A stretch of DNA of 23,812 bases from a virus: positions 1 to 23,812 of the IMG/VR virus record IMGVR_UViG_3300039053_000002; one strand, written 5' to 3'. Below the pieces are notes generated by a model that was not told the origin of the DNA, ran no database searches, and saw nothing but the letters and a program-made list of their open reading frames with translations. Positions 1 through 5,727 of the stretch are shown in pieces. The translations under genes were made by a program, and so were the position numbers. The stretch's first letter is position 1. Every line of letters starts with the position of its first letter.

Positions 1-2
1 GA

Positions 3-764
3 TGGTTCACACATTGGGGCCTGGCGCTATCCCACGGCATCAAAATTGGTGACGAAGATTGCCCTCGGATTAAATTGATCCGGTCAGAAATGCGCATCCA
101 GAACGCACCGGCCAGAACCAAGTATCTCACCCGAGAACAGGTCGAGGCGATTGTTGCAGAGGCCGATAGGCGCGGGGCGGATCACATCGCCATAAGCCTT
201 CTGTTCCGGTTTGAGTTCCTTTTGAGAGGCCGCGACGTGTACGGCGAATGGGAACCCTTGAATGGCCGCAAAGGCGGAGTCCAGCACAACGGCAGCATTT
301 GGGTGAAAGGCCTGACTTGGGAAATGTTCGACACGGATCTTACCAAATTCAGCAAAGTGATCAGCAAAACACGGAAGAGCCTGCCCGAGCCCTACACCTT
401 CGATCTGACCAACGTGCCCGCGCTACGCGAACGCTTGATGAAGATACCGAAAGAGAAGCGCGTTGGCCCTGTTGTGACGGTCAGGGGCGGGAAGCCACCA
501 AGCGAAAACGCCGTGACCAACGGCTTCAAGCGTATTCTCCGGCATCTCATCAAGGACGAGGCGAACGCACACCTTGGATTGACGGACAGCTTGCGCATCA
601 GTGACGCACGATCCGGCGGCATTACGGAGGCAAAGTCGATGGTTGACCCGATGATGCTGCGCGATGCAGCACAGCACACACAGATCAGCACCACGGATAG
701 ATATGTTCGGGGAAGGTCAGAGGCGGCAAACAATGTTGTCGCAATCAGGGGGAAAATGAAGTGA
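3..764 (+). CDS. int: Tyrosine recombinase (phage integrase), C-terminal part, 5' end outside window
   Basis: The frame is open to the left edge, so the start is outside the window; the TTG at 75 is only an internal codon. The visible 253 residues cover the end of the core-binding region and the catalytic domain. Counting from that TTG, the likely catalytic residues are Arg51 (LLRGRDVYGEW), Lys98 or Lys101 (SKTRKS), Arg179 (ISDARSGG), His201 (AQHTQ) and the nucleophile Tyr210 (STTDRYVRG). The usual His of the HxxR box is replaced by Ser (SDAR), a variation I recall from other proteobacterial integrases. Enzymes of this family integrate and excise phage DNA at att sites. It is the only clear + strand gene and converges on the late block, with attachment-site-like repeats directly downstream. 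Confidence 0.88.
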   Translation, partial: WFTHWGLALSHGIKIGDEDCPRIKLIRSEMRIQNAPARTKYLTREQVEAIVAEADRRGADHIAISLLFRFEFLLRGRDVYGEWEPLNGRKGGVQHNGSIWVKGLTWEMFDTDLTKFSKVISKTRKSLPEPYTFDLTNVPALRERLMKIPKEKRVGPVVTVRGGKPPSENAVTNGFKRILRHLIKDEANAHLGLTDSLRISDARSGGITEAKSMVDPMMLRDAAQHTQISTTDRYVRGRSEAANNVVAIRGKMK

Positions 765-802
765 TCAGAATGAGAACATGAGGAACGAATAGGTAACACA
801 CT

Positions 803-812
803 GAGTAACGGG
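803..812 (+). repeat. GAGTAACGGG repeat, copy 1 (candidate integrase arm site)
   Basis: First of four copies of a 10-11 base motif packed into about 180 bases after the integrase stop. It is followed one base later by a second direct copy. Clustered short repeats near an integrase are typical of arm-type binding sites; that role is inferred. Confidence 0.6.
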
Positions 813-813
813 A

Positions 814-824
814 GAGTAACGGGG
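814..824 (+). repeat. GAGTAACGGGG repeat, copy 2 (candidate integrase arm site)
   Basis: Full 11-base copy in direct orientation, spaced 11 bases from copy 1. Together with the inverted copy at 907-917 it forms a perfect 11-base inverted pair separated by 82 bases. Confidence 0.6.
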
Positions 825-906
825 TTCCATTTTATCCATTAAAACAGATAGATATGCGGTGAATTTCAGTGATTGCAAAACGACAGCACATTGTTTGTTT
901 TCAATA

Positions 907-917
907 CCCCGTTACTC
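907..917 (-). repeat. GAGTAACGGGG repeat, copy 3, inverted (candidate integrase arm site)
   Basis: Exact 11-base match on the minus strand (CCCCGTTACTC on plus). It ends two bases before the core-like inverted repeat at 920-944. Confidence 0.6.
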
Positions 918-919
918 AT

Positions 920-944
920 AATTTCCAGTTTACCGCCGGAAATT
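920..944. other. Candidate attP core: inverted arms around a 7-base spacer
   Basis: Left arm AATTTCCAG (920-928), spacer TTTACCG (929-935), right arm CCGGAAATT (936-944). The arms are inverted repeats matching at 8 of 9 positions. Tyrosine recombinase crossover sites typically have two roughly 9-13 base inverted core sites around a 6-8 base overlap, so the geometry fits. It lies after the integrase gene and is flanked by the GAGTAACGGG repeats. It could instead be a weak hairpin at the end of the late operon, but no T-run follows on either strand. The function is inferred; a matching host attB is not available here. Confidence 0.45.
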
Positions 945-946
945 CC

Positions 947-1201
947 CTAAATCGTTATCAATATGAAAACCAAAAGTAACGGGGCAAATGGGTACACACT
1001 GCCCCACATAAACCCCCGTTGATCCCACCAGTTCTTTTGCCGCCATTGGATAACCTCACGCACAGCATAGAACACCGGACCCACCAGCAAGGCCAGCACC
1101 GGATTGGGAAGGTTCAGGACGTAGGCCACAACAAACGCGGCCAAGCTGATCAGGATGGACAGAGGGAAGTGTGAGTAAGGCCATTCTCTGAAATTGATCA
1201 C
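947..1201 (-). CDS. Small membrane protein at the end of the late operon
   Basis: An 84-residue protein with three hydrophobic stretches, at about residues 14-30, 34-48 and 66-84, ending in a very hydrophobic C-terminus (LLLVFILITI). The start is a GTG whose last two bases overlap the TGA of the upstream LamG-like gene (GTGA), which suggests translational coupling. The family is not recognised. Size and topology would allow a holin or a superinfection/immunity membrane protein, but nothing in the sequence decides this. The stop codon lies two bases from the putative attachment core. Confidence 0.7.
   Translation of the reverse strand: MINFREWPYSHFPLSILISLAAFVVAYVLNLPNPVLALLVGPVFYAVREVIQWRQKNWWDQRGFMWGSVYPFAPLLLVFILITI
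975..984 (+). repeat. AGTAACGGGG repeat, copy 4 (candidate integrase arm site)
   Basis: Ten-base match in direct orientation on the other side of the core-like repeat. It lies inside the 3' end of the last late gene, so this gene's end may double as part of the attachment region. Confidence 0.5.
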
Positions 1202-1992
1202 AACGTCACCCCAATGCGCTTTGCCATAACCGCTTCACCTCGCTTGGTATCAACGGTTCCGGTGACGCTCTGGATAATTGTAAGACCGTAGATGGCGCCT
1301 TGGAAAACCAAACTCGTACCGGCGCGAGACCCGACGTATAGGACATGGTTCCCCATAGGACCGTCACCCATACTGGCTGTCACATTCTTTTCTAGAGACC
1401 CATCAACCCAAAGCTGGTGCATCCCTGCGGAAAGGCCCACCTTATGCGTCGTGACGTATTTTTCACCAACTGAAAGCCCGACATAGGTAAGAACGCTTCT
1501 GAACCCATCTCCAGAAGCCATTGCTTGCCCATCGGAATTGAGGTTGGTGCGCGGGGCAAGGAGCGCGAAAGTCCCGTGATTAGAGGTATCATCCGCCGCC
1601 GTGGAAAACTCATAGATCACCCGAGAGTTTGTATCCACTTCCTTTTCCCAAGCACAGAACACAGTCACTTCATCGGAAGCGGTCAGATCAACCGAGAGCG
1701 TTTCCATAAAGGTTCCCGCGAAGAAGTACAGATAGAGTTTCCCCGCACTGTCCTGCATCAACGTCGGCTTGAGCAGGTCATCATCCTGATACAGATAATA
1801 CCCGCTTCCGTTGGAACAATTAACCCGCCCTACATCATCCCCCACGCCAGCAGGAATGGTGCCGGCAGCATCCTGAAATACTGTGGAAAGGTCAGATGGA
1901 TCAAAGTCCACCGCCGGATTGAGCCGCCGCATAGACTTTCGATACTTCCCACGAAGCCCACCGCCAAGGATGAAGTTCGCCGGATCAGTCAT
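1198..1992 (-). CDS. LamG/concanavalin A-like virion-associated protein
   Basis: A 264-residue protein. The frame is open further upstream, but the ATG at 1992 (MTDPANF) is preferred because it overlaps the preceding stop by 8 bases, as its neighbours do; the longer N-terminus would lie over the upstream gene. From about residue 80 the sequence alternates beta strands in the manner of a LamG/ConA-like sandwich, ending in the GNHVLYVGSRAG and IYGLTIIQS strands common in phage laminin-G-like proteins. Such domains bind glycans or act as capsid or tail decorations. Placed after the spanins, it may be a late-expressed accessory virion protein. The fold assignment is by pattern only. Confidence 0.65.
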   Translation of the reverse strand: MTDPANFILGGGLRGKYRKSMRRLNPAVDFDPSDLSTVFQDAAGTIPAGVGDDVGRVNCSNGSGYYLYQDDDLLKPTLMQDSAGKLYLYFFAGTFMETLSVDLTASDEVTVFCAWEKEVDTNSRVIYEFSTAADDTSNHGTFALLAPRTNLNSDGQAMASGDGFRSVLTYVGLSVGEKYVTTHKVGLSAGMHQLWVDGSLEKNVTASMGDGPMGNHVLYVGSRAGTSLVFQGAIYGLTIIQSVTGTVDTKRGEAVMAKRIGVTL

Positions 1993-2269
1993 GCGACACC
2001 GCCACGGACGTTCCGTCAGGCGCGTATGCATAAACCCGTGCGCCGGTAAGGCCCGGCCACAAATCCGCGACAGCTTCACCAATTAATGCGGCACCAGGCA
2101 GGAGAAGCAGGCTGCCGGCCTCTGGGCCATCATCAGGTGCCGACGATCCACGGACCAGCCAGCAAGGCGCCCCGCCGGTATTTTGGAGAGTGATAACGGA
2201 CGTTACGTCGGCATTGGTGACTTCACCCCATGCCGCGCCATTGACCGATACAGTGTCAGATTGTGCCAT
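1985..2269 (-). CDS. Small beta-rich protein of unknown function
   Basis: A 94-residue protein with no signal peptide or membrane segment, rich in Ala, Gly, Val and Thr. Short predicted strands (VTSVITLQNTGG, CWLVRG, GARVYAYA, SVAVSHD) suggest a small beta-sandwich. This composition is typical of small phage structural or decoration proteins, but I do not recognise a named family. The ATG at 2269 overlaps the end of the Rz1-like gene by 14 bases, and an AAAGG ribosome-binding site lies 7-8 bases upstream. It is followed by the LamG-like gene with an 8-base overlap, so the two are probably made together. Confidence 0.65.
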   Translation of the reverse strand: MAQSDTVSVNGAAWGEVTNADVTSVITLQNTGGAPCWLVRGSSAPDDGPEAGSLLLLPGAALIGEAVADLWPGLTGARVYAYAPDGTSVAVSHD

Positions 2270-2495
2270 TTGGTTTACCTTTCAGCTTTCGCCCACTCAG
2301 GGTCTCGACTTTATCAGCGCAGTTTAGAAGGGCCGCGCGATCCTCGCCCCACAGAACTTCTATCTGTTGATCATTCAGCCAGCCATCAGGAAGGTTCACG
2401 GGCGCAGCGCATGGATCAGCAGACTTAGCGAATGGCTTTGAGCCGCTGCACCCTGCTAGGGCTAAGACAACGATCAACAGTGACAGGTTCCGCAT
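2256..2495 (-). CDS. Rz1: Outer-membrane spanin lipoprotein (Rz1-like)
   Basis: The frame is open further upstream, but the ATG at 2495 gives a proper lipoprotein: MRNLSLLIVVLALAGC, with lipobox LAGC and lipidated Cys16. An AGGAA site sits 6-7 bases upstream. The mature part is short (79 residues in total) with several Cys and Pro. The gene starts inside the 3' end of the Rz-like gene in another frame (71-base overlap) and extends past it, the classic Rz/Rz1 arrangement. Rz1 sits in the outer membrane, binds the inner-membrane spanin across the periplasm and fuses the two membranes in the last step of lysis. Confidence 0.85.
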   Translation of the reverse strand: MRNLSLLIVVLALAGCSGSKPFAKSADPCAAPVNLPDGWLNDQQIEVLWGEDRAALLNCADKVETLSGRKLKGKPNGTI

Positions 2496-2712
2496 ATGCT
2501 TGTTCCTCAAGTTGTCGAGCCAGTTCGTCACGTTCACGAGCAATTTCAATTCGCGCCTGATCCAGTTTCTGCCCGGCCTCAATCCTTGCCAGCAACTCTA
2601 CCTTATGAGCGGTTTCCGCCGCACTGTACCCCATCGAATAGCCACGCCACCCGGCTACCCCGATCAGAGCAATGACGCCGAGAATGATCCAAGGCAGAAG
2701 TTTGACGTTCAT
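2425..2712 (-). CDS. Rz: Inner-membrane spanin (Rz-like)
   Basis: A 95-residue protein with one N-terminal membrane segment (about residues 6-21, LPWIILGVIALIGVAG) and a charged, probably coiled-coil periplasmic part (residues 30-72, rich in Glu, Arg, Ala and Leu). This is the i-spanin architecture. ATG at 2712 overlaps the stop of the preceding membrane protein gene (ATGA). The outer-membrane partner is encoded partly within its 3' end. Sequence identity to lambda Rz is not obvious; the call rests on topology plus the embedded lipoprotein gene. Confidence 0.82.
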   Translation of the reverse strand: MNVKLLPWIILGVIALIGVAGWRGYSMGYSAAETAHKVELLARIEAGQKLDQARIEIARERDELARQLEEQAYAEPVTVDRCLSPSRVQRLKAIR

Positions 2713-2906
2713 GACGAAGCCTCAATAAGAACGCCAGCGACAGCGCCAACGCCTGCACAGAAACCGGATACCAGCATAAAGGCAAACGCAGCGTCACCAT
2801 CAAATAACCAAACCACCGAGGCGACAATCAGCCCAAGGACGAAACCAACCACCGCGCCAATACCGAGAAAAGAAAAGAACGCAATTCCAGACAAATTAGG
2901 CATCAT
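2709..2906 (-). CDS. Two-segment membrane protein, holin candidate
   Basis: A 65-residue protein made almost entirely of two hydrophobic segments, about residues 8-33 and 39-62, joined by a short FDGDA turn. The small size, two membrane spans and position between endolysin and spanin genes fit a class II holin or an antiholin. The Gly-rich helices also resemble generic glycine-zipper membrane proteins. It starts at an ATG overlapping the endolysin stop (ATGA); a second ATG follows directly. Its lytic role is not shown by any motif. Confidence 0.7.
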   Translation of the reverse strand: MMPNLSGIAFFSFLGIGAVVGFVLGLIVASVVWLFDGDAAFAFMLVSGFCAGVGAVAGVLIEASS

Positions 2907-3592
2907 GCAACTCCCTTCATGCAGAGCTCATAAGAGGCCGCGCGACGGTTCACGAGGCCGCGTATGACGCGCCCCCCTGCCTTGTTCCACCACGTTAGGG
3001 CTTGGCACCCGCCGGAGATATTACCCGCGTTCAGGCGGCGTGTTGCCGTGCTTCGGCCAGCGGCCCGCACACCGGCGTTATAGGCCAGTTCGACATAAGA
3101 CGTGTCGCGCTCCGGTGTCAGGCGAAAATTGATAGTTTCGGGCGTGAAATATTTGTGCAAGCTGGCTCGATATTCCACCAACTCACGGCCAAGCATATCG
3201 GCGCATTCTTTATCGGTGTAATAATCGCCCCGCTTCACGCCTTTGGTTTCGCCATAGCAGACCGTCCACACGGGCGGGCTCGCTATCCGATCGAGGTAGG
3301 CATGATTGCGCAGGCCTTCCCACTGCCCGACAAACGGTATTGCGACCACGAGAAAGGCGGTCAGAGCGTCGGAACGCATCTTTGTGGTGTCGATACCTTG
3401 ATCGATCATCCGGCCAGCAGAACCGGCAATGAGCAAGAACATCCCCATCCACCACCAGAAGCGCGGGTTTGTATCAGTTTCGGCCAGCCAGTAGATCAAT
3501 TCGGGAACAATCAAACAGGCGATGCCGATATAATTGGCCCACATGCTGAACGCCTTGAGAGCGATATTCTTTGCGTCGGGTATGAGTTTCAA
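2903..3592 (-). CDS. GH24 endolysin with N-terminal holin-like membrane domain
   Basis: I choose the TTG at 3592 (MKLIPDAKN) rather than the longer reading from 3652. The TTG overlaps the previous stop (TTGA), has AAAGGA 7 bases upstream, and the extra 20 residues are Arg/Cys-rich and atypical. The 229-residue product begins with a two-span membrane domain (about 19-37 and 45-60, ending GRMIDQG) resembling small phage holin-like proteins. A third hydrophobic stretch follows (77-89, LTAFLVVAIPFVG), like a signal-arrest-release segment. The muramidase domain comes next with Glu92, Asp101 and Thr110 (WEGLRNHAYLD, then VWTVCYGET). Glu-Asp spacing is the normal 8 residues; Asp-Thr spacing is also 8, against the usual 5. 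It should cleave the glycan backbone of peptidoglycan. Confidence 0.85.
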   Translation of the reverse strand: MKLIPDAKNIALKAFSMWANYIGIACLIVPELIYWLAETDTNPRFWWWMGMFLLIAGSAGRMIDQGIDTTKMRSDALTAFLVVAIPFVGQWEGLRNHAYLDRIASPPVWTVCYGETKGVKRGDYYTDKECADMLGRELVEYRASLHKYFTPETINFRLTPERDTSYVELAYNAGVRAAGRSTATRRLNAGNISGGCQALTWWNKAGGRVIRGLVNRRAASYELCMKGVA

Positions 3593-4128
3593 TTTTCTAT
3601 CCTTTCGGGTTCGATAGCACTTGCAATGCAGACAGGTTCGAGTTCGACCCATCCTAAAACTTTGTCTTCCACGCGCGCTTGCCAGCAGGTTTCCATGAAC
3701 CAGCCCTGCAATGGGTCAATGACGACTGTTGAAGGATAATTGGCCCACCATTCCAAGGTTTCAGGCTGGCGATACCGCGTCCCATCAGGGTTTGCGGCGT
3801 AGTCAATCCAACCCGACCATTCAGGTGTCCACGCATGGCGGAAGGTGCTTCGATCACGCAAGGCCACCTTATACCGGCCATTGAACGCCTGTTTCGCATG
3901 ACCGTCCGTATAGACCACCAGCTTGCCATGTTCGCGCGCGAGGTCCGCATGCGTCACACTGAACAAATCGGCTGTTTGGGGGAGGTCCAGACGCGCCTTG
4001 ATTTCATCACGCTCTGCCTTTTGGGCCAGGGTGAATTGCCGGATCTCATTGCCGAGAGATACAGCCAATGCCGACAGGGCCGCGATCAGAATAAACCAAC
4101 TCTTTGCCGCCCCACTTGTGCTTTTCAT
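3589..4128 (-). CDS. Membrane-anchored protein of unknown function in the lysis cluster
   Basis: The ATG at 4128 overlaps the preceding stop (ATGA) and gives 179 residues (MKSTSGAAKS); a start at 4143 adding MDHGR is possible. One hydrophobic segment (about residues 10-26, SWFILIAALSALAVSLG) acts as signal anchor. A helical linker follows, then a globular part rich in Trp and aromatics (WTPEWSGWIDY, LEWWANYP, LQGWFMETCW). The rest is probably periplasmic. The family is not recognised. Its place directly before the endolysin, and the TTGA coupling to it, suggest a role in lysis or its control; this is inference only. Confidence 0.68.
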   Translation of the reverse strand: MKSTSGAAKSWFILIAALSALAVSLGNEIRQFTLAQKAERDEIKARLDLPQTADLFSVTHADLAREHGKLVVYTDGHAKQAFNGRYKVALRDRSTFRHAWTPEWSGWIDYAANPDGTRYRQPETLEWWANYPSTVVIDPLQGWFMETCWQARVEDKVLGWVELEPVCIASAIEPERIEN

Positions 4129-4331
4129 CCGCCCGTGATCCATTTTAAAACCTTTCCCAGATCATCCCGGAAGGCGATTAGAGCCGCGAGAATGCCGGCG
4201 ATATACGCCGACCAGCTTCGCACCGTTGACCAGAGCCATTCCATGCGCTCGTCTTCTTTGGCGATTTTCTTGAGGCGCACGATTTCCGCTTGCGTCAACT
4301 CTTTGGCTTTATCGTCTTCCATGACAGTCAC
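4125..4331 (-). CDS. Small single-span membrane protein, holin-like candidate
   Basis: A 68-residue protein with a charged helical N-terminus (about residues 5-30), one hydrophobic segment (about 37-54, WSAYIAGILAALIAF) and a short C-terminus (VLKWITGG). The overall plan recalls small T7-group type II holins, which have a charged N-terminal helix and one or two spans, but identity is not clear. The start is GTG at 4331 or ATG at 4322; neither has a strong ribosome-binding site. The stop overlaps the next start. The 80 bases upstream (4332-4411) hold only weak hairpins and no gene. Confidence 0.65.
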   Translation of the reverse strand: MTVMEDDKAKELTQAEIVRLKKIAKEDERMEWLWSTVRSWSAYIAGILAALIAFRDDLGKVLKWITGG

Positions 4332-4411
4332 TTTCGTTCACCGGATATATGGGCCTATCCCGCCGCCCGGTTCGGGGTTGCTCAGATCAAGAGACCTTCT
4401 TGCTTCAAATC

Positions 4412-4588
4412 TTATTCGTCGGGGCCGGATGCCTCTTTGTCCGGCGCCAAGTTCGCCACGCCTTGATTGAAAAAGATGTATGTGTCGCCATCCATGCTGC
4501 CATACGACCCGACAGGCAGTTGCGCAGCCACTTGCTTGATCAGGTGCAGAAGGCGCACATCCATTGTCACTTTCACTTTGTTTGTCAT
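4412..4588 (-). CDS. Small hypothetical protein after the second fibre gene
   Basis: A 58-residue protein beginning MTNKVKVTMDVRLLHLIKQV and ending ASGPDE. The start ATG at 4588 overlaps the stop of the 377-residue fibre-like gene (ATGA), which is the main support for it being real. It has a short beta strand then an amphipathic helix, is soluble, and has an acidic tail. No family is recognised. Its position directly after a fibre gene would fit a small fibre-assembly factor, but the sequence shows nothing specific. Confidence 0.6.
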   Translation of the reverse strand: MTNKVKVTMDVRLLHLIKQVAAQLPVGSYGSMDGDTYIFFNQGVANLAPDKEASGPDE

Positions 4589-5718
4589 GCCACTACCGCC
4601 AATTTCACCACTGTGTTTGTCCCGAGGTCCAAGACCTCAATGTGTCCCGTGATAGCCGCGTCCGATTGGGATACGACCTCACCAAAACCGACTATGCCGG
4701 TTCCCTTGCCTGTCAATTTCAGGTTTACATTGTCGTCACCGCCAAACGCCGTGACCGTTGCAGCAGCACCCGAAATGCCGCCTTCGATCGATACGCCGTT
4801 CACGACGTCACCGGACCCATATTTGACAGAGAAGATGTTGTAAGCGGGGCCCTCATCATCACCGATGAAGAATGCGTTATCGTCAAACTGCATGCGCCAC
4901 AAAACGGTTGGGTCTTTGACGGTGCTGGTGATCTTTACCACCTCTGCCTGATCACCATCGACGCTATCCACACCGTCACGAGAATACCATGTGAAGCCGA
5001 TGTTATACGGCATGACCATCGCGCGCCCAAAGCCCTCGCTATAAGCAGGATCGGGCTCATCAGTCTGACCATCGCGCAAGATGCTGTTGAACTCGAACAG
5101 GATACCCTGGTGTCCCATCCCGCCATTGTTGATTATGTGGATGAACGAGCCGATTGCATAGCTGTCACCAAAGACCACCGTGTCTGATCCGGCAGCCAAG
5201 CGGAGAGTGTTTGTCACACCTGTTGCCACGTCCTGATAAGGCGTCGGTTTGCCGACCACCCCCGCAAGGTTGGCGACGTTGATTTCAATACCGACGTTGC
5301 CCTTGGTGGCGCCGTTTGCCCGCACACTATCGAAGTATCCGGCAGTCGCAGAGAGGCCCGAATTGTCATTCAAGACAAAGCCGGTGACGCCCAAAGCGTT
5401 GTTCCCGCCAGACGTCCGGCTTGCCCCCGAGATAGCAATGCCACCCGAGGCATCGCTTACGACTGAAAGGCGGGCCTGATCTTCGGCATAATCCCAATGC
5501 TCGACGGGATTGATTGAACCCGGCGACGAAAACGATTGCAGCCAAGATCCACCCGTTACCGACCCGTCACGCGCGTTGTTGTGGAGAGCGCCAGCGCCGA
5601 TATGAACGCGCCCGAATGTTCGCCAGGCGTCAGGATCAGGCGAGCCGTTGTCCAGACCGTAGAAGAAGTTCTGATCATCCGGCCCCTGCCAAATCGGCTT
5701 TTTGAAAAAATCGGTCAT
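4585..5718 (-). CDS. Second tail fibre-like / receptor-binding protein
   Basis: A 377-residue protein with AAGGA upstream of the ATG. It starts with an aromatic-rich stretch (MTDFFKKPIWQGPDDQNFFYG), then a Gly/Ser/Asn-rich beta region (SDASGGIAISGASRTSGGNN) typical of phage fibres, and ends in a short beta stretch (GHIEVLDLGTNTVVKLAVVA). No catalytic motif is evident. It lies between the tailspike and the lysis genes, 9 bases after the spike stop, so it is probably co-translated with it and may bind it or act as an alternative fibre. Its function is inferred from composition and position. A tail fibre assembly protein is less likely given the beta-rich make-up. Confidence 0.62.
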   Translation of the reverse strand: MTDFFKKPIWQGPDDQNFFYGLDNGSPDPDAWRTFGRVHIGAGALHNNARDGSVTGGSWLQSFSSPGSINPVEHWDYAEDQARLSVVSDASGGIAISGASRTSGGNNALGVTGFVLNDNSGLSATAGYFDSVRANGATKGNVGIEINVANLAGVVGKPTPYQDVATGVTNTLRLAAGSDTVVFGDSYAIGSFIHIINNGGMGHQGILFEFNSILRDGQTDEPDPAYSEGFGRAMVMPYNIGFTWYSRDGVDSVDGDQAEVVKITSTVKDPTVLWRMQFDDNAFFIGDDEGPAYNIFSVKYGSGDVVNGVSIEGGISGAAATVTAFGGDDNVNLKLTGKGTGIVGFGEVVSQSDAAITGHIEVLDLGTNTVVKLAVVA

Positions 5719-5727
5719 ATCGTTTCC

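Larger units (their letters stand above)
765..946. other. Non-coding gap between integrase and late operon (probable attP region)
   Basis: This is the largest gene-free stretch in the window. It is AT-richer than its surroundings and holds three of the four GAGTAACGGG repeats plus the core-like inverted repeat. I see no tRNA, no convincing intrinsic terminator and no coding frame in it. Two convergent transcription units (integrase and late operon) meet here. Confidence 0.55.

Noticed and set aside
920-944. Inverted repeat AATTTCC/GGAAATT as a terminator for the late operon
   Set aside because: No T-run follows on either strand and the stem is AT-rich with an 11-base loop. The recombination-core reading fits better.
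3623-3630. Partial match GCAATGCA to the promoter-like 11-mer
   Set aside because: Only 8 bases match, it is inside a gene and not placed before a start codon. It is consistent with chance.
3002-3739. Long open frame on the + strand opposite the endolysin (similar ones at 6925-7602, 9949-10554, 11671-12468 and 22908-23525)
   Set aside because: These lie antisense to well-supported genes in GC-rich DNA, have atypical composition and show no recognisable domains or ribosome-binding sites. They are treated as shadows.
4332-4411. GC-rich 80-base gap with weak hairpins before the single-span membrane protein gene
   Set aside because: No promoter-like 11-mer, no T-run and no small gene were found. 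Nothing specific can be supported.
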